From Laguncularia racemosa (taxonomy: Eukaryota; Streptophyta; Magnoliopsida; Myrtales; Combretaceae), in assembly GCA_037954665.1 (NCBI GenBank), contig JBBMOL010000184.1:806001-870000 (forward strand): 64,000 nt of DNA. Direction: 5' to 3'. The stretch's first letter is position 1, and each line of letters opens with the position of its first letter. Both the position numbers and the translations under genes were made by a program. Positions 33,514 to 44,574 of the stretch are shown here, one piece after another. The notes beneath the pieces are model-generated. The model was not told the DNA's origin. It was given only the letters and a program-made list of their open reading frames with translations, and ran no database searches.

Positions 33514-35040
33514 ATGGCTAGCAGTGCAGTCAACCGTCTCCTCCGCAAAGAAATACGGGTGTACAAACCTTTGGACCCGAAATTGGTATTGGGCCACTGG
33601 TTTACTTTGTACAACCCAGAAGAGCAGGCCTTTATCCAGCAAAAGATTGGCCCCATACTCTCACTGACAAAGATAGAGGTGAATTTGCCTTTAGTCCGGG
33701 CCATGCTCCAATTATGGGAAATCGAGCCCGCTGCCTTCTTTATCGGACCGCATGAGATCACCCCTACCTTGGAGGAGTACACCCAGTTGCTACAGGCTCC
33801 AGCACTAATCGATCAGATCTACATTCCAGACCTAGAGGCCGGGCCAGCCGGTACCTTCAGCAGATTATTAGGCATCCGTAAGATAGCAGTCAACAAAGCC
33901 CTGGCAGACTATAATGGATATTGCATACGGATGGATGATTTAGAAGCATGGTTCATCGCCCGAGAGGACAATGGGGATAGAAAGGACGTCCTAAGTGGGG
34001 ACCCCAAGACTTACAGACAGAGAAGGATGAACGCTTTCATCTTGACAGCCTTCGCCACCATACTGTTCCCCACCGGGACCTTCTATATTCACTACAGGGT
34101 TGCAGAGCTGGTGACCCAATTCCTGGAGGGAAGATCCTACATCCCGGCTCTGCTGGCTGAACAGATCCGAAATTTAAACTTCCTCAAGAAAAAAGGCCAT
34201 GGGATCCTTCACTCCAGCTTCAACCTTCTACTAATATGGTTTGTAAGCTACCTCAAGTGTTTTGGGTTGAACATGGTCAGGAAAACCCTAGCCCAACAGG
34301 TGGATCTGGTGGATTCATGTGTAGAAAAAGTAAAACTACCCGACAACCTTACCAGCCACAGTTGGGTAGAGCTGCTTAGGAGCTTCAGTGCCGAAGATAT
34401 TCTATGGACAGTCAGGTGGAGTTACTGCAACAAAATCATCTTGACCTGCAGAAACTTCCAAGCAGTGCCTTTAATCGGAATCAGCGGATGTATCGGATAT
34501 CACCCAAACTCAGTGGTCCGCCAATTCGGCACTATCCAAGACATAGTTTATCGGCCCTCGGTACAAGCAGTTACCTTTGATTATCAAGATCCCAAGCTGT
34601 TAGTAGCCGAGAAGTTTGTGAAGCTGGCAGAGGTCAAAGCACTTTGGGAAGCCAGAATTGAAAGCCCGAATGTGGACCTCGGGGAATTAGATGGCGAAGT
34701 GGGAAAGCACCGAGCTACCAGAGAATTTGTAATCCACCAGCTATACCAGACAGGGGAAAGAGCGTATCAGGTTCCAGACGTCACCCAACCAAGACCAGAC
34801 AAGATCAATCCAGAGACAGAAGTATACCTGGAACAGGTCAGGGCCCGAATGGAGGTATACTTTGAAGCTGCGGATCATAAGAAAGACATCTGGAAGGGAC
34901 GTTTCAAAGAATCCGATCAAAGGAACAAGGCCTTAGAAGCACAATTGGAGAAATGCCAGGCCAAAGTCAAGGAATTGGAAGCCGTCATCAGTAGGAAATC
35001 TGAGCCTCCACAACAGAAGACTAAAAGAACTAGGAAGTAG
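33514..35040 (+). CDS. Ogre-type ORF1 protein, uncharacterised
   Basis: Intact 508-codon frame between leader and gag, in a different frame from gag. Extra ORF1 proteins of this kind mark the Ogre branch of Tat elements; their function is unknown. The middle part (ITPTLEEYTQLLQAPAL near residues 82-98, then a hydrophobic AFATILFPTGTFYIHYRVAEL near 176-196) resembles the plant-mobile-domain-like regions found in such ORFs. The C-terminal ~80 residues (VYFEAADHKKDIWKGRFKES onward) are charged and look like a coiled coil, ending in a basic tail KTKRTRK. It is the only long gene of the element with no stop codon. The start was chosen as the first ATG after the leader, right after a possible acceptor (taatag). 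Confidence 0.8.
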   Translation: MASSAVNRLLRKEIRVYKPLDPKLVLGHWFTLYNPEEQAFIQQKIGPILSLTKIEVNLPLVRAMLQLWEIEPAAFFIGPHEITPTLEEYTQLLQAPALIDQIYIPDLEAGPAGTFSRLLGIRKIAVNKALADYNGYCIRMDDLEAWFIAREDNGDRKDVLSGDPKTYRQRRMNAFILTAFATILFPTGTFYIHYRVAELVTQFLEGRSYIPALLAEQIRNLNFLKKKGHGILHSSFNLLLIWFVSYLKCFGLNMVRKTLAQQVDLVDSCVEKVKLPDNLTSHSWVELLRSFSAEDILWTVRWSYCNKIILTCRNFQAVPLIGISGCIGYHPNSVVRQFGTIQDIVYRPSVQAVTFDYQDPKLLVAEKFVKLAEVKALWEARIESPNVDLGELDGEVGKHRATREFVIHQLYQTGERAYQVPDVTQPRPDKINPETEVYLEQVRARMEVYFEAADHKKDIWKGRFKESDQRNKALEAQLEKCQAKVKELEAVISRKSEPPQQKTKRTRK

Positions 35041-35281
35041 ATCTTTATTTGTAATATTTTATTTTGAACTCCAGAATGTTTAATATTAATAAAAGTGAAT
35101 TTTCAATATTACATTGTCAGTCAGTTGTCAACCCTTTTTACTTTTTAGCATTCGCGTGACACATGCATATCATTCTTGCATTCATTACACTAAAAAGCAA
35201 AATGCGAATCCAGGTATCAAAATAGCTTCCAGACAATCGAACCCTCCTCGAAGCCCAGTTCTCACGCGCTCAAGAACAAAA
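35041..35281. other. Spacer between ORF1 and gag
   Basis: About 240 bases, AT-rich at its start (aataaaagtgaa near 35090), without a clear signal. The gag frame is open upstream to about 35114, but the first good ATG is at 35282. Confidence 0.5.
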
Positions 35282-38280
35282 ATGGCCAACAGCAGTGACA
35301 ACCGCAATAACACCAATGTTGAAGCTGCCTCATACTCTAGGATCATGTCCCTAGAACAAACAGTCCAACAACTGGCTACCCAGGTTCACCTCTTGACTGA
35401 AAGCATCGGCCTCCCGCGCAACACTCAGCCAACCCAGGAAGAGTATTCAGGGGCCAGAAAGGGGAAAGCAGTGGAGGGACAGCCTCCGGAATATGAAGAG
35501 ATCAATTCCCACCTTAACCCGGCCTTTGAATATGAGCCAAAGGTCAACTAGGGGCCGACCTCTGATGACCTGAAAAAGGAGATGGAAGAGAGGTAGAAGG
35601 AGATGGAGAAACGACTCTTCCAGCAGCTCCATGACAAGATGAGAACCATTGAGGGCCCTGACGGTTTTGAACAGGCCGGGATCACCAACCTGCCAGCATA
35701 CAGAGAAGAGGCATACCCCGAGAAGTTCAAGACCCCAGAGTTCGAAAAGTATGATGGGACCGGTTGCCCTAAAATGCATACCAGACTATATGCTCGGAAA
35801 ATGAGCAAGTATGCTCAATACGACCAGCTCATGCTTCAGACATTCCAAGACAGCCTCACAGGCCCTGCACTGGTCCGGTATGCCCACCTGGACTTCAACA
35901 TTGTCAACACTTGGGAGAAGCTAGCCCGGGCGTTTTATGACCAATATAAGTTCAATATTAAAGTCGTCCCATCTGTAATCGACCTGGGAAGTCTCCAGAA
36001 GAGACATGCTGAGTCGTTCAAGGAATATGCTCAGCGCTGGAGAGCCCAGGCCGCTAGGGTAGCAACCCCGATGTCAGAGAAGGAATTGACATCCATATTT
36101 GTCAATACCCTGGACAAGACCTACTTTTCACATCTAGTAAGCCAAACCTCCTCCAGTTTTGCAGAGTTGGTGGCCGCGGGCTGTAGGATTGAGAACGCCA
36201 TCACCACCGGTAAACTCCAAACAATGGAGCCTCCTAGGGTCACACCGACACAGAGGCCTGTGGGAGGAAACAGAGCTAAAGAGTCCACTGTTAACACGGT
36301 CCACTTCGGTAAAGCAGAAAAGGCCGGGACTCGTGTTACATTTCAGACCACGAATACCCCAATCCAGCAACCCACGACGGGTCAAACTCAGGCTGTTAGG
36401 GTCCCAAGGCAGTTCACTCCAATCCCCATCCCACTCAGTCAAGTCTTCGCTCGGTTGAGGGCAGACAACTTGATTAGTTTCGAGATCCCCAACGACCGGT
36501 ACAAGCCCAAGAACTTTGACTTAAATCTCAAGTGTGACTACCACATGGGTCAGGAGGGGCATTCCACAGATAGGTGCTGGAGGCTCCGACACAAAATCCA
36601 AGATTTAATTGATGCAGGAATCATACAATTGGATTTCGTGAACACGCCAGCACCCAATATCAACACCAACCCCCTGCCCAATCACAGGCCTGCCATTAAT
36701 ATGATTACATCTGAGGAGTCGGTTCCCAAAGAAGCCCTGAAGACCAAACCACAAAAGAAGCAATCTCGCCAAGCTCCAGAACATACTCCAAAAACACACA
36801 TTAAAAGAAGGTAGTCAGCTGGAGACCCAACGGTCGGCACTTTGGGGGAATCACACGGGAGATTTCAGTATTTAGTGAACTATTTTTATACCCCGACTGA
36901 GCAAGGGCCACCTAGCGGATGGGGACCGGAGTTTGAGAAGGAGGACAACCCGGCAAAGGAAGAGGGGAAGACTGTCCACATGATCAACTCTCATCAAAAG
37001 CCCAAAGTTATACAGTGCTATGAGGGACAATCAACCGAGGTACAAATCCCAAGAAAAATATATGTATTCAATGTCCCGATACCGGCAAAGAATTACAAGG
37101 CTGCACCGTTCGACTATCGGGCCATCGAACAAGAGCGAACTCCTATAGTGGGAGGCATCACCCGCTCTGGGAGATTATATGATCCAAAGTATAAGGGCCC
37201 GACTGAAGAGCCCACCGTGGAAAAAGGGGAAGAAGAGGAAGAGGGACTTGCTGCGTTCACGAAGATGGTTAAGGCCAGTGAATACAAGATCATGGAACAA
37301 TTAAATAAAGTTCCAGCACAGATATCGCTCATGGGCCTTCTCACAACATCCGAACCTCACAGGGAAGCACTCTTTAAAGTGCTGAAAAAGATTCAAGTCC
37401 CGGAAGGTATCGCTACAGACAAATTGGGTCACGTGGCGGACTCCATTTTTGCAATGGACCAAATATCCTTCTCTTCGGAAGAGCTAGGGGAAGAGGGAGA
37501 CCAACATACCAAACCACTATTCGTAGTGGTCAGGTGCAATGACACCATTGTCTCCCGTGTACTTATCGACAACGGATCATCTCTCAACGTTTGCCCATTG
37601 GCAACGCTCGACTTATTGGGGGTTGATCCAAGCAATATAAAACCCAGCTCCACAGTGGTCAGAGCTTTTGACGGGTCCAAAAGAGACATAATAGGGGAGG
37701 TGAGCCTACCGGTGGAAATTGGTCCACAAACATTCCACATCTCCTTCCAGGTCCTCGATATCCCAAGATCTTTTAATTTGCTCTTGGGACGACCTTGGAT
37801 ACATGCTGCTGGAGCCATCCCCTCTAGTCTCCACTAAAGGGTCAAATTCATCACAAACGGGCAGATAGTCACTGTACTGGGCGAGCAGGATTACGCCATA
37901 TACAAAGAGACTGTCATACCTTATATTGGGGAAGAAGGTTCAGAAGACTTGGGGTTGCAGATTTTCAATGAAGTAAACATGGTGACCAGCAAGGAGGGCC
38001 ATCAGTTTGAAGAGGGGCAGCATGGGATGTTTGGACTAGGGTACATTCCTACGGCCGCAGAAGAAGCGCAAACAAAAGGGGCCAAAGGCAGAATAAGGGA
38101 GAAGCTGACCGACACCCAGATGTGCATTCCACCTCCCCAACAATCTTTCCGAAAGGCAAACGTCATTCAAGAGCTTCGGATAAATGAAGAGGACGACAGC
38201 AAGGGGAAATCAACTCCCCGTACGTCTAACCAACATCCGACTCTCAACAATTGGTTTTGTTATCCTATCAGTAACGCTAG
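35282..38280 (+). pseudogene. Tat/Ogre gag-protease polyprotein with in-frame stops
   Basis: One reading frame runs from MANSSDNRNN to the candidate intron and is interrupted only by single stop codons at 35549, 35594, 36812 and 37835. The gag part has the plant retrotransposon gag domain (for example LARAFYDQYKFN near 35922-35957 and LQKRHAESFKEYAQRW near 35995) and a zinc-knuckle-like CDYHMGQEGHSTDRC near 36533. The pro part has the aspartic protease motif VLIDNGSSLNVCP (catalytic D at 37568-37570) and LLLGRPWIHAAGA near 37780. An acidic stretch (KGEEEEEG) separates them. Each stop differs by one base from a CAG or CAA codon, so the ancestral protein was one polyprotein. Defective as it stands. 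Confidence 0.9.
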
Positions 38281-38390
38281 GTTAGCTCAAGAGTAGAGAA
38301 AGATTATTAAACAAATTTTATTGAGACTCTTTATCAAGTTCAATTACAGTTTGTTTCCTTCTTATATATATATGCTTTCATTTTACTCAG
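38281..38390 (+). other. Candidate intron between protease and reverse transcriptase
   Basis: A 110-base AT-rich segment starting GTTAGC after AG and ending TTTTACTCAG. It contains a stop in the protease frame (38294-38296). Removing it joins the protease frame, in phase 2, to the RT frame, which is open from 38392 onward. Ogre elements are known to have an intron at this place. The exact donor is my choice among few GT options. Confidence 0.6.
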
Positions 38391-41300
38391 ATCTCCTACC
38401 ATCGAACATCAGGGATATTTCGCGCAGGTAGAAAGTAAAAACGCTGATATTGTTTCCAACGCTGCTGGGTCAGTTGTTGAAGGCGATATTTTAGACCACG
38501 AAATAATACAAGAAAATTGGCTAAAACATGAACAAAGCGGAATCTTGATCGACGAGCCTATGGAGACAGTAAATCTAGGAAGCATGGAAAACCCTAAGAA
38601 CCTCAAAATCGGGACCAGTTTGAGTGCCGAGCAAAAACGTGAGATAACCGAGCTATTAATGGAATATGCAGATGTGTTTGCCTGGTCGTATGGTGACATG
38701 CCAGGGCTAGACCAGTCAATAGTAGTTCACAGGCTTCCCATAAGGGAAGATGTCAAACCTAAAAAACAAAAACTGAGAAGATTTAGGCCTGACATCTTAC
38801 TGAAAATCAAAGAAGAAGTCAAGAAACTGCTAGAAGTAGGGTTCATTGAAGTATCCGACTACCCAGAGTGGGTAGCAAATGTAGTCCCTGACATGAAAAA
38901 GAATGGAAAAGTACGCGTATGCGTACACTTTCGGGACTTAAACCAAGCCAAGCCAAAGGATAACTTCCCCCTACCTCACATTGATGTTCTAGTGGACAAT
39001 ACTGCGGGAAACCATCTCTTCTCATTCATGGATGGTTTCTCAGGATATAATCAAATAAAAATGGCTGAGGAAGATAAAACCAAAACGACCTTCATCACAA
39101 CATGGGGGACTTTCTGTTACAAAGTCATGCCCTTCGGTTTGAAAAACGCCGGGACAACGTATCAGAGAGCCATGGTCGCTATACTTCACGATATGATGCA
39201 TCGAGAGGTTGAAGTATATGTCGACGACATGATAGCCAAATCCAAAGAAGGAGAAAGCCATATAGATATCCTGAGGAAATTGTTCAAACGACTGAGGAAG
39301 TTCCAGCTTAAGTTAAACCCAGAAAAATGTACTTTCGGGGTCACAACGGGGAAATTGTTAGGGTTTGTCATAAGCCAGGAAGGCATTAAAATCGACCCTG
39401 ACAAGGTAAAATCCATATTAGAATTACCTTCCCCACGCTCCGTTAAAGAAGTAAGAAGCTTACTGGGAAGATTAAATTACATAGCTCGTTTTATCTCACA
39501 GCTCACCGACAAATGCCGGCCATTATTCCGTCTGTTGAAGAAGAACACCACAATAGAATGGGACGACGAATGCGAAGAGGCATTCGAAACAATCAAAGAC
39601 TATCTTATAAAACCTTCGGTCTTGATAGTCCCGAAACAAGGAAAGCCCTTATTCTTATACCTCACTATACTCCCTGAATCCATGGGATGTGTGCTGGGGC
39701 AGAAAGATGACGATGGAAGAGAGCGTTCCATATATTATCTGAGCAAGAAGTTCACAGATGGGGAACAGAAGTACTCAGAGGTGGAGAAGACGTGTTGTGC
39801 TTTAATCTGGGTCATGCATCGACTAAGGCAATACACCCTTTATTACCATATTGAACTGCTAACAAGACATGATCCCTTGAAATACTTGGCAGAGAAACCA
39901 GCCTTGATAGGGAGAATCTCTAAGTGGCAAATGCTCCTATCCGAGTTCGACATCACATACGTAAATCAGACCTCGATGAAAGGGCAAGCCTTAGCCGACC
40001 AGTTGGCGGAACACCCTGTCGAGACAGATTCCCAAGAACTACAGGCCCAATTTCCGGATGAGAATATATTTTCAGTGGAAGATAGGCCGGTAGAAGACTT
40101 TGGGACAGAGCAGAACCCGAAATGGAAACTGTTTTTCGATGGAGCCGCTAATGTATTCGGTTGTGGGGTTGGGGCGGTATTGATATCCCCGGACGGCACT
40201 CAATTCCCTGCAGCGACGAGACTTACATTTCCCTATACCAATAATATCGCAGAATATGAAGCATGTATTCTTGGCCTCAAAATGGCCTGCCAAATGGGAA
40301 TCCGCGAATTAGAGGTATACGGGGATTCATCGCTCATCATACTACAGACAAGAGGGGAATACAAGACTAAAGACCCCAAACTGGTACCATATCATCAACA
40401 CTTGACAGAGCTAATTGAAGAATTCAAGGCAATCACTTTCACATACATCCCGAGAACTCAGAATCAGTTCGCAGATGCCCTAGCCACACTAGCATCTATG
40501 ATCCTGATAACAGGAGGAGCCGAAGTTCAACCGATGAAAATAGACATCGAAAGTCGGCCCGCCTACTGTTTAACAATTGAAAAGATACAAGATAACAAAC
40601 CTTGGTATCATGATATCAAGACCTTTCTCCAAGAAGGTAAATACCCCGAAATGGCTAATAAGAATGACCAAAGGACACTCAGAAGGTTAGCAAGCCATTT
40701 CCTATTAAGTGGGTCCATACTTTACAAGAGATCATCTGATACCACCCTGTTGAGATGTGTGGACAAAGATGAAGCATGCGAACTGATGAAAGAAGTACAT
40801 GAAGGAGTATGTGGACCTCATATGAATGGCTACATGTTGGCCCGAAAAATCATGAGGTTAGGATATTATTGGTTGACTATGGAATCGGATTGCATAAAAT
40901 ATGTCAAGCACTGTCATTTGTGTTAAGTCTATGCGAACCGGATCAATGCTCCGCCCAACGAGCTACACTTGTTATCCGCACCATGGCCATTCTCCATGTG
41001 GGGAATCGACATAATTGGCCCTATCACTCCGACAGCATCCAACGGCCATAGATTTATACTGGTAGCAATTGATTACTTCACCAAGTGGGTAGAAGCTTCA
41101 TCATACACCAATGTCACAAAAGGGGTAATAGTCCGCTTCTTAAAAAGGGACATAATAACCCGGTACGGAGTTCTTGAATCCATCATCACCGACAACGGTA
41201 CCAATCTTAACAACAAATCGATGACAGGTTTATGTCAACAATTCCACATAAACCACAGAAATTCAACTCCCTACCGACCTCAAATGAACGGGGCAGTAGA

Positions 41301-41850
41301 AGCAGCTAACAAAAATATCAAGAAGATCATCGAGAAAATGACAACAACTTACAAAGATTGGCATGAAATGTTACCGTTTGCTCTCATGGCTTACAGGACT
41401 TCAATAAGAACATCTACAGGAGCTAGCCCATATTCATTGGTATATGGTACTGAAGCAGTGCTACCAGTTGAAGTTGAGATACCATCATTCAGAATCTTAT
41501 CAGAAACTCAGTTAACCGAATCAGACTGGGTAAAGAAGAGGCTTGATCAGCTGAATCTGATTGATGAAAGAAGACTTACCGCATTATGTCATGGCCAGTG
41601 TTACCAACAAAGAATGGCCCGAGCATTTAACAAGAAGATGAGACCTCGGTACTTTAAAGAGGGGGATCTGGTGTTAAGGAAGGTTCTCCCGAACGCGCAG
41701 GACTCCAGAAGAAAATTCACCCCAAACTATGAGGGTCCATATGTGGTAAAAAAGGTTCTGTCAGGAGGTGTTCTGATATTGACTCAAATGGATGGTCCAA
41801 AATTGAGAGACCCCATTAATACAGATGCTGTAAAGATGTACTATCCTTAG
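38391..41850 (+). pseudogene. Tat/Ogre pol: RT, RNase H, second RNase H, integrase (one stop)
   Basis: A single frame from the intron acceptor to the end of integrase, with one stop at 40924-40926. RT (about 38770-39540) has SFMDGFSGYNQIKM, VMPFGLKNAGTTYQRAM and the catalytic YVDD at 39217-39228. The first RNase H (39620-40020) includes YLSKKFTDGEQKYSEVEK. The second, plant archaeal-type RNase H (40110-40510) includes FFDGAANVFGCGVGAVL, NNIAEYEACILGL and YGDSSLI. Integrase has the HHCC zinc part (ending KHCHLC at the stop) and the catalytic D, D, E at 41008, 41191 and 41299, spaced D-X35-E. No chromodomain, as usual for Tat. The stop lies just after the zinc finger and replaces a glutamine codon by inference. 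Confidence 0.93.
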
Positions 41851-42350
41851 GCAAAGAAATTGAAATTTTGCCAATGTTTATGAAAGCCAATGTTCGGTGT
41901 AAAATTTGTTGAGTCAAGTTTTTACTTTTTACAAGCAAAGTTAATATCCCTGAATGGTCAATAATCCAAATCAATTCGCACCATAACAAATATCCTTAAA
42001 CACATTACCCACCATTTCACCAATGAAAAATAAACACTAAAATGATAATGAATCTTAATATGGTTTGTAATATAATCCTATCTATTTTTGAACATTAGAA
42101 CTAAGCGCATCATTAGGATAACATTACCATCAAAAGAGCGTTGTGTATAAAGAAAAGGAGCACATCAAAATTGTCGACCCTGTGTCAAGATAAGAAGAAA
42201 TGAAGCAGAAGCAAACCAGCCCGAAGGTTCGATTGTTTGGTTGCTATCCACGATAAACTGGCAAGCATATTAAAATAAATAACTATCATCATATCATCAC
42301 ATCATTTAGTTCAGGCTGTAGAAAGTATATTCAGAAGCATAAGATGAGTC
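41851..42350. other. Proximal 3' UTR of the Tat/Ogre element
   Basis: About 500 AT-rich bases between the integrase stop and the tandem repeats, with no open frame and no recognised signal. Confidence 0.6.
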
Positions 42351-44500
42351 AGCCCGTAGTGGGGCACTTGTCTGAACATGCCCTTTAATAGGGTGGTCAG
42401 CTCAAAAAGGGGCACTTCCCCAGATCTCTCAAGGTTAGCCCACATGGGGCACCTTTTAAGCCATCATTTTCATCATAGGGTAGTCAGCCCAAAAAAGGGG
42501 CACTTCCCTAGATCTCTTCCAAGGTCGGTCTATAAAGATGCCTTCCTAGATATCATTTTTATATTAGGTTAGTCAGCCCATAGGGGGCACTTTCCTAAAA
42601 CTTTGTCCTCATGGTCAGCCCATAGGGGGCACTTTTTGAGGCAAATCCAATCCAAGTTAGTCAGCCCATAGGGGGCACTTTCCTAAAACTTTGTTCTCAT
42701 GGTCAGCCCATAGGGGGCACTTTTTGAGACAATTCAACTCCAGGTTAGTCAGCCCATAGGGGGCACTTTCCTAAAACTTTGTTCTCATGGTTAGCCTATA
42801 AGGGGCACTTTTTGAGACAAATTCAACTCTAGGTTAGTCAGCCCATAGGGGGCACTTTCCTAAAACTTTGTCCTCATGGTCAGCCCATAGGGGGCACTTT
42901 TTGAGGCAAATCCAATCCAGGTTAATCAGCCCATAGGGGGCACTTTCCTAAAACTTTGTTCTCATGGTCAGCCCATAGGGGGCACTTTTTGAGACAATTC
43001 AACTCCAGGTTAGTCAGCCCATAGGGGGCACTTTCCTAAAACTTTATTCTCATGGTTAGCCCATAGGAGGCACTTTTTGAGACAAATTCAACTCTAGGTT
43101 AGTCAGCCCATAGGGGGCACTTTCCTAAAACTTTGTTCTCATGGTTAGCCCATAGGGGGCACTTTTTGAGACAAATTCAACTCCAGGTTAGTCAGCCCAT
43201 AGGGGGCGCTTTCCTAAAAATCTACCTCATGGTCAGTCCATAGGGGGCACTTTTTGAGGCAAAATTCAATTCAAAGGTTAGTCAGCCCATAGGGGGCACT
43301 TTCCTAAAACCTTGTTCTCATGGTCAGCCCATAGGGGGCACTTTTTAAGACAAGTCCCATCAAAGGTTAGTCAGCCCATAGGGGGCACTTTCCTAAAAAT
43401 CTGTTCTCATAGTCAGCCCATAGGGGGCACTTTTTGAGACAATCCCATCATAGGTTAGTCAGCCCATAGGAGGTACTTTCATAAAAATCTACCTCAATGT
43501 TAGCCCATAGGGGGCACTTTTTGAGGCATTCAATTCAAAGGTTAGTCAGCTCATGAGGGGGACTTTCCTAAACTCTCCCGATTAGTCAGCTCTCGGGGCA
43601 CTTTTCGGAAATATTCCTCCAAACAGTTGCTAGTCTAACAAGACGCTTCTGTTGACAGGTAGCCAGCTCATAAGGGCGCTTCCTGAGTAAATTTTCTTTC
43701 CAAGGTTGCAAGTCTGATAAGACGCTTCCTATCATTATTTCTCATACATTCCTACACAATGATGGAGACATATCCCATCGCCAATTAGTCAGCCCATAGG
43801 GGGCACTTTCCTAAAACCTTGTTCTCATGGTCAGCCCATAAGAGGGCACTTTTTGAGACAAGTCCAATCCAGGTTAGTCAGCCCATAGGGGGCACTTTCC
43901 TAAAAATCTTTGTCCTCATGGTCAGCCCATAGGGGGCACTTTTTGAGGCAAATTCAAATCTAGGTTAGTCAGCCCATAGGGGGCACTTTTCTAAAAATCT
44001 TTGTCCTCATGGTCAGCCCATAGAGGGCACTTTTTGAGGCAAATTCAAATCTAGGTTAGTTAGCCCATAGGGGGCACTTTCCTAAAACCTTGTTCTCATG
44101 GTCAACCCATAGGGGGCACCTTTTGAGACAAATCCCATCAAAGGTTAGTCAGCCCATGAGGGGCACTTTCCTAAACTCTCCCGATTAGTCAGCTCTCGGG
44201 GCACTTTTCGGAAATATTCCTCCAAACAGTTGCTAGTCTAACAAGACGCTTCTGTTGACAGGTAGCCAGCTCATAAGGGCGCTTCCTGAGTAAATTTTCT
44301 TTTCAAGGTTGCAAGTCTGATAAGACGCTTCCTATTATCATTTCTCATGTATTCCTATACAATGCTTGAGATGTGTCATATCGCCAATTAGTCAGCCCAT
44401 AAAGCACTTTTTGGGAAGGAACATCATTCTAAATTGTTAGGTCCACCTTTAATCGTAGGATTATCAGCTCTTGGGGCATTTTCCTACCAAAAATCCATTC
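42350..44500 (+). repeat. Tandem repeat array in the 3' UTR (~44 bp monomers, ~88 bp dimers)
   Basis: About 30 copies of a core TCAGCCCATAGGGGGCACTT alternate between two flank types: one followed by TCCTAAAACTTTGTTCTCATGG, the other by TTTGAGACAAATTCAACTC. The result is an 88-89 base dimer (for example starts at 42661, 42749, 42838). A non-standard block of about 230 bases with GCTCTCGGGGCAC and TAACAAGACGCTTCT occurs at about 43560-43790 and again about 603 bases later (44163-44400), showing a higher-order duplication. Variable 3' UTR arrays are a known feature of Tat/Ogre elements and have given rise to satellites. Confidence 0.95.
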
Positions 44501-44560
44501 AAGAGGCCAAAAATGGTGTCTTTTGTTTATCTTTGTAGTTAAGTTTTTCAAACTTTACCA

Positions 44561-44574
44561 CAAAGAGGGGCAGC
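44561..44574 (+). promoter_or_regulatory. Polypurine tract of the Tat/Ogre element
   Basis: CAAAGAGGGGCAGC lies directly before the TG of the 3' LTR, the position and type expected for the plus-strand primer of this group. Confidence 0.85.

Noticed and set aside
36134..36458. Opposing ~100-codon frames within gag
   Set aside because: Both are shadows of the gag frame, which has clear domain motifs.
42350..44500. CRISPR-like alternation of a conserved core with other sequence
   Set aside because: The intervening sequences are themselves repeated and similar, the region is a plant retrotransposon 3' UTR, and there are no cas genes.
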